This document shows, one piece after another, positions 33,759-43,223 of a stretch of DNA of 64,000 nucleotides. Under the pieces are notes generated by a model. It was not told the origin of the DNA, made no database searches, and saw nothing but the letters and a program-made list of their open reading frames with translations. The translations under genes were made by a program, and so were the position numbers. The stretch's first letter is position 1. Every line of letters begins with the position of its first letter. Source of the DNA: Sycon ciliatum (taxonomy: Eukaryota; Porifera; Calcarea; Leucosolenida; Sycettidae); the NCBI RefSeq assembly GCF_964019385.1, contig NC_088654.1, positions 21,522,905-21,586,904 on the forward strand, read 5' to 3'.

Positions 33759-34785
33759 GACCGACCCGGGTAAGATCGAGGAAGTCGGAAACTGGCCTAC
33801 CCCTGAAGCAGTTGGAGAAGTGCGTGGTTTAGTGGGATTCTGTGGGTATTATAGGCGGTTTGCCCAAGATTTTGCCACCATTGCCCGCCCCTTGTACAGC
33901 CTGACGAAAACTGGCCAAGTGTTTTTGTGGACCCCTGACTGTGAAACCGCTTTCCTGAATCTGAAGACAGTGCTGACGACCGCCCCAGGACTAGCTTACC
34001 CCAGGTTTGGGCAAGATGCATCACCATTTCTGGTAGACGTAGATGCTAGTGGATTAGGGTTAGGAGCAGTGCTGTCTCAGGTTCAGGAAGGTCTGGAACG
34101 GCCGAGAGCGTAGGCTAGTCGACTTCTGGCCGATACAGAAACACGGTACGCATCCACGAAAAATGAATTGTTGGGTTTGGCGTGGGCTGTGCGACATTTT
34201 CGTTGCTACCTGCTTGGTAAACAATTTGTGATTCGTACTGATCATCGTTCTCTAGAACACTTGGCTAATTTCAAAAATCCACCGGCGATTGTGGCTCGCT
34301 GGCTGGAATATTTGTCTGAATTTGAGTTCACCATATTGTACAGGGCAGGTCGATCGCACGCTAACGCTGATGCATTGTCACGCCGCCCTGACGCTTCGAC
34401 GACGCTGTTCGTAGGGGCCGTGAACAACGACGTTGGCAACATCCCCACATCCCTCATCCGCCGTTTCAACTGGCCGTGGTCAAGATGGGAAACGGAACAG
34501 GAGAAGGACCGAGATCTCGCCCAAGTAGTGTCCTGGCTAGGTATGGACTCTCCGCCTTGCCCACAGGACATGATGGGTAGCAGTCCTGAGGTACGTATTT
34601 TGTGGAAAAATCATGAAATGCTGGTTCATCATGAGGGGGTGTTGTGCCGTCGTTGGGAGGACCCTTGCCCGGTAAGCCGTCTATCTTGCAAGTTGTTGTT
34701 CCCCGGCATTTACGTTCATTGGTTTTGCAAGAGTATCATGACCAGGGGGGACATACGGGTTCTACACGCCTGCAGAAGAAACTGA
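33736..34785 (+). pseudogene. Gypsy RT tail and RNase H
   Basis: Contains the RT connection segment (TDPGKIEEVGNWPTP, VRGLVGFCGYYRRF) and an RNase H domain that would degrade template RNA: VDVDASGLGLGAVLS (first Asp), STKNELLGLAWAVRHF (Glu), RTDHRSLEHL (Asp), ending ADALSRRPD. There is an in-frame TAG at 34111-34113, and the frame changes to that of integrase near 34660. The catalytic YxDD of RT is missing entirely. Confidence 0.85.
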
Positions 34786-36005
34786 CGCAACAATTTCACT
34801 GGGTAGGCATGAAGAAAGGTGTCTTGGATTGGGTTGCAAGTTGTTCTTCCTGTAGCCAGTTGAAGCGTCCCGTTGGCAGAGGGTCTGGCGCTCCAATGCA
34901 GTCTTCCTGGACGGGGTATCCTTTTGAGCGAGTAGCTATGGATTTGATCCCCAATTTGCCGGAGACAGCGGAAGGGAACCGCCATATTTTGGTTGTAGTT
35001 GACTATTTCACTAAATGGGTGGAAGCTTTTCCGCTTTCGAGAATAGATGCTTCCACTATTGCTTTGGTGTTTGTTAATGAGTTTGTGTCACGTTTTGGTG
35101 CTCCTGATCGGTTGCATACCGATCAGGGCAAAAACTTTGATGGCTCTCTGTTTCGCAGTGTTTGCTTTCTGCTTGGCATAGATAAGACCAGGACAACTGC
35201 GTACCATCCACAGAGTGACGGTCTGGTTGAGAGATTCAACCAGACGCTTGAGCGTGGCCTGGCGCACTATGTCTGACGGAATCATCGAGATTGGGACATC
35301 AAGTTGCCAGCCTTCTTGATGGGATACCGCTCGACGCCGCAGACTAGTACCGGCTACAGTCCAAGCTATCTGCTCTTTGGTCGGGAGCTATGCTTACCTC
35401 AAGACTTGGCATTTGGATTACCGCCAGGAGCAGCATCCGCAGTAGCGTCCCAGCCGGAATTCGTGAGTGCTCTCCGCCGACGCCTGGAGGACGCTCATGC
35501 GCAGGTTCGGGAGCACTTGGGCAACGTGCACCGCTATCAAGCGCATATCCGTGATCGCAACGCTAAGGCCGTGACGTTTGCAGCTGGTGATGCAGTGTGG
35601 CTTCTGGTGCCGGCCATTCCGACGGGTACAACCGCCAAGTTTTCTAGACTGTGGCACGGACCGTACCTAGTCGAGGAGAAGCTCTCCGCCGTCACCTACC
35701 GCATCAAGCTGTCTGAGCCCACGGCACGTCGGCTGATAGTGCACGTCAACCGGCTGAAAAGTTGTCATCATCGACCGAGTCGGCTGCAGGAGGTTCACGA
35801 ACAAGATGAGTCGGACCCACCACAGCCCATGGCATCCACCCTGACTCCGTCCTACCAGCCTGATGCCACTGATGCCGCCGCCCGAGACGAGGAGGACACC
35901 GCTTGGGTATTCGACAGTGCTCCGCCAGTTGGCGTGATGGAAAGGCGAACCCCGCGTTCCCGCCATCCACCTCAGCTGTTTGGGAGTCCCGTCTGGCACG
36001 AGTAA
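34644..36005 (+). pseudogene. Gypsy integrase
   Basis: Integrase that would insert element cDNA. The N-terminal HHCC zinc finger is EYHDQGGHTG...CSSC. The catalytic triad is in AMDLIPNLP (Asp), HTDQGKNF (Asp) and LVERFNQ (Glu). A GPY/F-type module follows (FSRLWHGPYLVEEKL, VNRLK). No chromodomain is evident in the Pro/Asp-rich tail. A TGA at 35274-35276 interrupts the frame just after the catalytic core. Confidence 0.88.
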
Positions 36006-36192
36006 GGATTTCAGTGGTATTGACTGGATTGGTTGTGGCCAATATTACAGCTAGTCTTTGAACAGTTTTTTGATCGGAACTCCAATTTTGACCTGCACTC
36101 GTTTAGTTAAATTGTTAGCTATAATCTTAGTCTAAATTATTACGTTACTTATAACACGAGGACGTGTTCTTTTCCGTGTAAGCGGGGGGATA

Positions 36193-36790
36193 TGTCGTAT
36201 CCATATGATTGGCACGTGCCTTTTAGGCCTCTACGGGACAAGTATGCCTTATTTAGTTGTTTTATTATTTATCTATCTCCCGTAAACGGGTTCATAATCG
36301 TCTTTATTTTATATTTCCCCACATGGCTCCCGCTCTTTATGCAACAGTTCGTACGCATATTTATTACGGTGATACGCTATTGCATGCGGGACCAGCAATC
36401 TCGTGGCCATGGATTTCCATGGCCACAACTAGATCATATTGCCATCACCTTGCTTTTCGCTCTCTCTTGCCTTCCGCCTTCAGGCGGAAGCTTCGGCTTT
36501 CGTCTGTCTTACCTTGTGCTCTCATCGTCTCTTGAACCAAGTTAGCTCCTTTGAAGATGTGAGTCAACCTGAACGGTGGTGTGAGTGTACGTGTCTGTAT
36601 ATGCCTGAGTGTGTGTGTGTGAGAGTATGTCTAGGTATATGTGCGTGCGTGCGTAAGAGTAATTCTGTTGGTGGACTCTCTCCAAGTGGCCACCACTGCA
36701 CGGCCTTGTAATGGGAAGGTTTAGTAAGTAAGTTAGTTCATGTCGACGACCGCAGCCTTGGGGTCAACCCCGGGCCGTCCGGATACGACA
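36193..36790 (+). repeat. 3' LTR
   Basis: 598 bp, near-identical to the 5' LTR and followed directly by the GTAG target duplication. Confidence 0.95.
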
Positions 36791-37055
36791 GTAGAAAGGA
36801 AAAGGACATATGGAAACGAGTTAAGAGTAACTTTCCACCACTGTAACTAGATACTATATACAGTCAGAAAGTGCAACAACTAGGCACAAAACTGACAGAG
36901 TACTGAGACATTCGACGTCCTGACACCTAGCTTCAACACATCTCCGTAGCGCTAACCTGCTGACTGTATATAGTATCTAGTTACAGTGGTGGAAAGTTAC
37001 TCTTAACTCGTTTCCATATGTCCTTTTCCTTTCTACTTTTATTATTGGCTCAATA
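36791..37055. repeat. Foldback MITE family A
   Basis: Starts GTAGAAAGGAAAAGGACATA and carries the inverted word TATGTCCTTTTCCTTTCTAC at 37017-37037. The core has CACTGTAACTAGATACTATAT and ACTGAGACATTCGACGTCCTG. The Gypsy element inserted at its left end. Confidence 0.7.
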
Positions 37056-37202
37056 CCCGAAAAGAATTCGGGTGGACACACCCATTCCCATAGCGCTGCA
37101 CATCACATCCGAACCAGTTCCGTTATTTTTACAACGTTTCGGCGCTTGGCCATCGTCAGGTAATAACAATGAATACCATGGAAGCCACCCAAGAGCAGTA
37201 TA

Positions 37203-37470
37203 TACGCAGAGTGTAGCGCCAAAAAAGATGCGAATTATGTCACCTAGTATGCAGAAGGGGGGGACAGAGAGAGAGAAAAGGCGCAACTAGCACACCACGG
37301 AGGAGAAGCAGCAGAAGGTAGCGCGCATTGTGCTCTGTGAATGGCGTTACGCAGAGTGTAGCGCCAAAAAATAAAATGATGCGAGTTATGTCACCTCTAT
37401 ACAGAAGGGGGGAGAGGAAAGGTGCAACTGTGCACATCATGGAGAAGAAGAGCGCGCCGTTGTGCTCTAC
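37203..37470. repeat. Tandem duplication (~145 bp, two copies)
   Basis: CGCAGAGTGTAGCGCCAAAAAA, GATGCGA(A/G)TTATGTCACCT and CAGAAGGGGGG recur in order at 37203 and 37349. It lies in the non-coding 3' part of Penelope-like element 2. Confidence 0.75.
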
Positions 37471-37689
37471 GAAGTGAGGGTACATGCCAAATAATTATGG
37501 TGTTAATTCTAGCACAGGAGGGGAGCACGGAGCCCCATGATTCAATGCACTATGAGGTTAAACTTCCATGCCAAACTGTTACCACCAGGGACGCGACGAG
37601 GCATCAGGAACAGAATGGATTTGAGTGACCCGCCTCATATTATAATTATTCAGTGATATTGAAGTAGCAGCAGGTGAAGCTGAGAAAAT

Positions 37690-38283
37690 TCACAACAAAT
37701 CCCATCCGGTGCTTATGTTCACATGGGGCTTGGCATCACGAATCTCAATCGCCTCGCGCAGTTTGCGACGGGCTCGATCAGGCTCTCTTCCTATTACTTC
37801 AACTGCAGAGAATGCACTTTGCCCATAGTTAAGCTTACATCCAGGGTGAGTGGTACGAATATGTTGGCCCCATAGCTTGTCGAGTTCCTGGCGTCTTGCC
37901 TCACCATTATGTTCTTCCAGGCGAGTTTCCAGAAAGCGGCCAGTCTCACCAACATATTGTTCCGGACATTCTTTGCACTTCAGCTGATATACAACATTCT
38001 TCTGCATACATACATCCTGTCCCCCGGATATACACGAGATACACGGCCCCTTTGGGCGGCCTCTCTTTTTCGGTTGTAGCGGATTTGCAGCCTTGACACA
38101 TAGAGGAGGAACGAGGGCGGAGCGACACAATGTGCGCCTCAGGCTACCAGTGTGCTCATATACGACTATAACCGGAATTTTATACTTTCTGATTGCTTTA
38201 TTCACTGCTTGATGTACTTTATCTGACTTATATGGAAGCAGAGCGGTTTCAGGCCTAACAGAAGCACCTCGGACGTAATATGG
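37690..38283 (-). pseudogene. GIY-YIG endonuclease of Penelope-like element 2
   Basis: Encodes the endonuclease module that nicks DNA for integration. A Cys-rich linker CISCISGGQDVC is followed by NVVYQLKCKECPEQYVGETG (GIY-YIG-like motif) and FLETRLEEHN (Arg and Glu/His of the second motif), then ...LREAIEIRDAKPHVN. The frame is open to the stop at 37690; its upstream part was separated by the LINE insertion. Confidence 0.85.
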
Positions 38284-39426
38284 TCTTACCGTTGGGCTAT
38301 AGCCCGATGCCAACGCCTACAACAGAAGTATGACATTATCGGTATCGACATGTCGAAAGCATTCGATACCATCTCGCGTCCGAAACTGATCAGTGTTCTT
38401 GCGTCATTCCTTGACAACGACGACGTTACACTGATTTCATATCTTCTGCAGCACACCACCTTCCAGGTTCGATTGCCGGGAACGGATGGCATTAAGTTCA
38501 AAACCGACAGAGGCACCCCACAGGGGGACTCATTATCTCCTGTGCTATTCATCGTGTATCTAGAAGCGGCCCTGCGGGACGTGCGAAATATCTTACCGAT
38601 CCGGCCACAACTCGACATCGACCTGCACCTCCCAACTGACACATCATATGCTGATGATGTTGACTTTCTGTCATCTAGCGGAGCTGACCTCCAATCATGC
38701 CTCCCTGTTATTGGGGACACCTTAAAGCAATGGGATTTGACAGTTAACTCCGCCAAGACAGAATTCACCCATATCGAGAGGTTCAGCGACTGCATTGCAG
38801 AAGAATGGAGGCTGACCCGGAAGCTGGGATCGCTACTGGGTGACAGGGAAGATGTATCTCGGCGTATGCAGCTGGCCACAGGTGCGTTTCAACGGCTTTG
38901 GGCACTGTGGGTGAGAGGCTCGCAGGTGAGAGAGAACAGACGTGTCAAGCTATACAATGCATTTATCACACCAATACTTCTGTACAATTGCTCAACATGG
39001 GGAGTCCCAAGCAATGTCATCAAGCGATTGGAAGCATTCCACAGACGTCAATTGAGAACAGTCGTCGGGATCAAGTACCCTCAAGTCATCAAAAATAGCG
39101 AGCTGTATAAACGCACCAACTCCCAGCCCCTTGGGGAAACCATTGTGAGAGCGAGGTGGCGGCTCTTTGGCCATGTCCTGAGACTAAACGACGATGTACC
39201 AGCACGCGTTATGATGGCAGCATACTTCGAAAATCCAAGTTCCGCTGCCACCTGGCGGGGCCGGCCACGTACCACTCTGCCACTGAGTCTGCACCAGGAC
39301 CTGCAGCGTATCGGGGGGTCGCTCAAGAAACGCGAGGAACTTGAGAACCTCCATGCCATCTCCCAGTCACGACAAGACTGGAAAGACCTATGCAGCATTG
39401 TGATAAAAGCATACATCAAAGCCTAA
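38284..39426 (+). CDS. LINE C1 reverse transcriptase (N-terminally truncated)
   Basis: The open frame continues from the truncation point to a stop at 39424-39426 without breaks. Motif A is DMSKAFDTI, motif B RGTPQGDSLSPVLF, catalytic motif SYADDVDFL, then VNSAKTEF. The C-terminal part has LYNCSTWG, RWRLFGHVLRLNDD and a GRPRTTLP segment, as in RTE/CRACK-like and related LINE RTs. The N-terminal fingers and endonuclease are missing, so it cannot act alone. Confidence 0.85.
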   Translation, partial: SYRWAIARCQRLQQKYDIIGIDMSKAFDTISRPKLISVLASFLDNDDVTLISYLLQHTTFQVRLPGTDGIKFKTDRGTPQGDSLSPVLFIVYLEAALRDVRNILPIRPQLDIDLHLPTDTSYADDVDFLSSSGADLQSCLPVIGDTLKQWDLTVNSAKTEFTHIERFSDCIAEEWRLTRKLGSLLGDREDVSRRMQLATGAFQRLWALWVRGSQVRENRRVKLYNAFITPILLYNCSTWGVPSNVIKRLEAFHRRQLRTVVGIKYPQVIKNSELYKRTNSQPLGETIVRARWRLFGHVLRLNDDVPARVMMAAYFENPSSAATWRGRPRTTLPLSLHQDLQRIGGSLKKREELENLHAISQSRQDWKDLCSIVIKAYIKA

Positions 39427-39815
39427 TAATACTGCTTCCACCTGTGGCAGCTGCATGGCCGTACGGTGTACCATAACATAACTCATTGACTAACATATTT
39501 TGTGAAAATATTATCCTGTAAAAGAATAGGAATGTAAACAATATACCTGTGAAAACACAACCTTGAATGCTACTAACACAACCTGTGACTACAATAATCA
39601 TGAGATCAACCCCAAAACATTTCTTGCAGTTTACTTTCGTAGAGTTTGCAACTTTGTGTTCCTCAACACAACTTGCAGCTTTCTTCAAACATATCCTCAA
39701 CCTTGGTTCTGTCCTAGATCGTGTATACATACATTCATTGTTTCGTCTCATCATTATGGAGCAGCTTATGCGAAGGCTAGCCAAGCTTGCTTGGCGATGC
39801 CAACGCGGAAAAGCC

Positions 39816-39847
<32 letters not shown>
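38284..39847 (+). mobile_element. LINE C1, 5'-truncated, (TAA)n tail
   Basis: Flanked by TAATATGG at 38276-38283 and 39848-39855. It starts inside the RT, has a roughly 400-base 3' UTR after the ORF stop at 39426, and ends in a (TAA)n run. It is inserted on the plus strand into the minus-strand Penelope-like element 2. Confidence 0.9.
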
Positions 39848-39852
<5 letters not shown>

Positions 39853-39855
39853 TGG

Positions 39856-40330
39856 AAGCTTTAGAAATGCGCAGCATGGGTTGGCATGGCGACGGCGCTT
39901 TGGCCTTATGGAGGCAGTGCGTGCCTCTTCAATGATTCTCTCTGGGTAATTGTTCAATCTTAATTGTTCATGAACTCTCGCTTCACTTTCTGCACGCATT
40001 CTGGTATTCGATGAGAGCCTCTGAGCTCTGAGCTCTGAGCCTCTGTGACGAAGCAACTGCCAATTTGATATGGTGGGGAAATGCCGAAGTATAATCAATG
40101 AGTAGACCACTAGCACATGCCTTCTGGTACAGCTTGTATGCCTGCTTGTCTTCCTGGATCATAATTGTGATATCCATATAATTTATGGAGCCACTCACCT
40201 CGCTGAGCTCATATGTGAAGTTGATACTTGGGTGTGCAGAGTTGAAATGCTACACAAACCGTATCAAGCTCTCTCTGCCGTGGGTCCATAGCAGCAGGAT
40301 ATCGTCGATGTAGCGTTTGTAGAGAAAAAA
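39856..40330 (-). pseudogene. Penelope-like element 2 RT fragment
   Basis: YKRYIDDILLLWTHGRE contains the catalytic YIDD (complement at 40301-40312). It is followed, after one in-frame stop, by FNSAHPSINFTYE, INYMDITIMI and YQKACASG...LIDYTSAFPHHIKL, then RLNNYPERIIEEA. This is the palm-to-thumb part of a Penelope-type RT. It ends at LKLPY where LINE C1 is inserted. Confidence 0.75.
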
Positions 40331-40534
40331 AATAACGGAACTGGTTCGGATGTGATGTGCAGCGCTATGGGAATGGGTGTGTCCACCCGAATTCTTTTCA
40401 CAGATGAAGCTGCAGGAAGCCTCAGCCCTTCTTCAAACTCAATACCCGAGTTTCAAATAATAATAATAATAATAATTTGAAACTCGGGTATTAATAATAA
40501 TAATATTTGTAGAAAGGAAAAGGATATTAAGGAT

Positions 40535-42218
40535 GCGATTAATAGTATTAGTGAAGCGGACATTACAAAATGATGAATGAGAATACATGTATCTAAAATG
40601 GTTGTTCCTAATCGATTTTCTTGAGATTATCATCAGGGAAAATCGTCTCACAATAGAGGCTATACGGAGAAACAAACTACTTATAGGTTAATGGATAGTG
40701 GGAAGTATACAAGGTGAGGTGTGAAAAAAAACTAAAGTGGGACTGTGTTCACTGGGCAATACATTGTCTACGACTCCTATTGCTCGACTTTATACAAAAC
40801 TAATCTCGTACGAAATTTGATCATGCGCGCTAGGCGGATTTGCTCGCCTGATAAGCTTCAGCAAGAGCTTTGTTTCCTGAAGAAGGTATTCGTTCAGAAT
40901 GGATATCCTGTTCAGCTCCTCAGTAAGCTGTTTAACGAACATGATATTCAGGCTGCCGAGCCTGAGTTTGGACCTGACCCATGTCGTGTGTTTTTACGAC
41001 TTCCATGGAAAGGTCAAATTTCGCTGGATGTGGCCCGCGCCGTGAGGACTGTTGTCAGACAAACCTATTTTGCCACAGCATTGACAACAGTCTTTACTAC
41101 GGCCCGTGCGTTCACGGTGAAGAAGGATGTTCTTCCTACCCAACTGATTAGCCATGTAATCTATCATTTTGAATGTCGGCATTGTGATAGCCGATATGTA
41201 GGAAGAACCCTTCAGCACCTGAACGCACGCGTCAAACAACATGTACCATTGTACCTATTGTCAGATGGAGCCAAAGCCCAGCGACCTGGATGAGGCCGTC
41301 CCCGCAAACAGGTGCCAGTTGCACAATTAGAACAGAACCACACAGTACCGGTTGAACGGACTACAAGTACACAGGTACGTGAGACTGAAGGAAATGGCCA
41401 AACACAGGTACGGAGACCAGTAACTAGGAGCATGACTCGTGCGCTGGTAATAGCATCTACAACCGGACATGGACTGGCAGCGAGCAGTAGCGTGGGATTG
41501 TCGTTGGGTGCAGAGGACGGGATGGAAGCGGAGGAGGATGAGGAAGGTGAGAGCAGTGATGAAGAGAGTGAGTTGGACAACCAAGATGAAGTTGATCGGA
41601 CTGAAGGTGAGACCACAACGAAAGGGTCAGCCATTAAGAAACACCTCTTGTCTAGTAGCGAATGCCGCTCAGTGTATGATGATTCATGTTTCACTGTTTT
41701 GTGTCGTGCTCGTAGGTTTCGTGAACTTAAGGTATTAGAAGCTGTTTTCATTCGTAAACACAATCCTAATCTATGCATTCAGAAAGAAAATGTCACAAAA
41801 CTGAGACTCTTCACCTAGCATTCACACACGTATTCATTCGCATACACCTACACCTCACAGTTCCTCACTCTATCACATTCACCTGCTTCCACGCCTTCAT
41901 TTCACTCACCTTTTGTAGTAGCTCACACCGTCAGAACACTCTCACATCTTTTCTTCTAATTTCTTTCGTCTTCTCTCCCACTTTAGTTTTTTTTCACACC
42001 TCACCTGTTATACTTCCCACTATCCATTAACCTATAAGTAGTTTGTTTCTCCGTATAGCCTCTATTGTGAGACGATTTTCCCTGATGATAGTCTCAAGAA
42101 AATCGATTAGGAACAACCATTTTAGATACATGTATTCTCATTCATCATTTTGTAATGTCCGCTTCACTAATACTATTAATCGCATTAATAAAGTTATTGT
42201 CTCCTCGTCGCCTTTTCG
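40535..42218 (+). mobile_element. Penelope-like element 1 with inverted ends
   Basis: Flanked by ATATTAAGGAT at 40524-40534 and 42219-42229. It has about 210-bp inverted terminal segments (40533-40742 and 41977-42186; landmarks GTCTCACAATAGAGGCTATA and ACTTATAGGTTAATGGATAG). The interior encodes the RT C-terminal end and a GIY-YIG endonuclease. Inverted or direct terminal repeats and variable-length target duplications are known for Penelope-like elements. The RT core is lost. Confidence 0.85.
40745..41818 (+). pseudogene. Penelope-like element 1 RT tail and GIY-YIG endonuclease
   Basis: One frame with a single in-frame TGA at 41291-41293. The first part (MRARRICS, LKKVFVQNGYP) is the end of the RT. 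HVIYHFECRHCDSRYVGRT with LNARVKQH is the GIY-YIG core. A hydrophilic, acidic insertion of roughly 110 residues (EEDEEGESSDEESELDN) follows, before SAIKKHLLSS and LKVLEAVFIRKHNPNLCIQK, the usual end of this domain. Confidence 0.8.
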
Positions 42219-42828
42219 ATATTAAGGATACGAGTGAAGAGTAACTCTCCATCACTGTAACATAATACTATATACAGTCAGTCGGTTAGCGCTACGGAGA
42301 TGTGTTGATGCTAGGTGTCAGGACTGTAGCGGAATCTCAGCCATTCCGTTCCCCGGGGCGCAGGACACAAAGGACAATACTTGTTTGTTTTACACTATTT
42401 ATATTGACATTACGGAAATGGAGAAAACACTCAAAGGGACGAACAAGAAGACTGACAACAGGACTCTCGACTACAAAATCGCGCATGCTCATATCACACA
42501 TGCACGCGACTGGACGAGACAGTTTGGGGAATGCCATCACACAGGAAAACAACACATCATTTCACAACAGGACGTCGAATGTCTCAGTACTCTGTCAGTT
42601 TTGTGCCTAGTTATTGCACTTTCTGACTGTATATAGTATCATGTCACAGTGATGGAGAGTTATTCTTAACTCGTATCCATAATGTCCTTTTCCTTTCTAC
42701 ATCTATTTATGGCTCAACATCCGAGTTTCAAATAATAATATTATTTTTTTTTAAAGAGGTCAGAGGCGTATAATTCTTTAAAACGAAGGTAAGTTTAGGT
42801 CGCAAGTATCCACGCAAACACACATCCA

Positions 42829-43080
42829 TTGTCTTTCTATTCTTTGACTCCATGAAATTATTGTCTTTCTATTTCTATTTCTGACTCCATGAAATCGTCT
42901 TCATATAATTTTTTCCTTTTCTTCTTTTGGTCCTTTCTGTCTTATATTATTATCATTTCTTGTTTTCCCTTGCATATCATCCTTTCATCATTCTGTGAGA
43001 ACCTGTCCTATGGGCAGGTGAGAAGGCATCTATGCCTGTTCATTTGGTGAAGTAAAATAAACAACAACAACAACAACAAC
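42829..43080 (+). mobile_element. LINE 3' UTR fragment with (AAC)n tail
   Basis: Pyrimidine-rich sequence with two copies of TTTCTATT...GACTCCATGAAAT, a small hairpin (CCTATGGGCAGG / AGGCATCTATGCCTG), then GTAAAATAAACAACAACAAC. It has the form of a LINE 3' end from a family other than B. It abuts the 5' end of LINE B1. Confidence 0.6.
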
Positions 43081-43223
43081 TATAGCTACAGGGCAGTTAG
43101 CTTTTTTCGAGCTCCGTAGTTTTTCGCAGGTTTTGCAGGAGCCAGCCGGCAGCAGGCCGGTCTGGAGCAGGGTAGGGACTGGATAGTTTAAAATTAGGTA
43201 GTAGATAGTTTGAGCGTTCCAAA

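Larger units (their letters stand above)
32115..36790 (+). mobile_element. Ty3/Gypsy LTR retrotransposon with internal deletions
   Basis: Two 598-bp LTRs (32115-32712, 36193-36790) begin TGTCGTATCC and end GGATACGACA. They are flanked by GTAG at 32111-32114 and 36791-36794. I count two mismatches between the LTRs. A tRNA-primer-site-like TTTGGCGCAGTGAACAGG follows the 5' LTR, and a polypurine GCGGGGGGA precedes the 3' LTR. The interior has protease, the RT C-terminal tail, RNase H and integrase in Gypsy order, but no recognisable gag and no RT palm. Insertion is at the border of a (TAA)n tail and a family A MITE. Confidence 0.95.
37056..40405 (-). mobile_element. Penelope-like element 2, split by LINE C1
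   Basis: Inverted terminal segments at 37058-37127 and about 40327-40400 share AGAATTCGGGTGGACACACC, CCATAGCGCTGCACATCACA and TCCGAACCAGTTCCGTTATT (complemented on the right). Inside, on the minus strand, are an RT fragment with YIDD and a GIY-YIG endonuclease, the hallmark pair of Penelope-like elements. LINE C1 (38284-39847) interrupts the coding region with an 8-bp duplication. Confidence 0.75.
40470..42735. repeat. Foldback MITE family A, split by Penelope-like element 1
   Basis: The left piece (40470-40534) reads TTTGAAACTCGGGTATT...GTAGAAAGGAAAAGG. The right piece (42219-42735) carries the rest: GAGTAACTCTCCATCACTG, GACAGAGTACTGAGACATTCGACG-complement and the end GGCTCAACATCCGAGTTTC. 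An 11-bp duplication at the split shows the Penelope-like element landed inside it. Confidence 0.7.
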
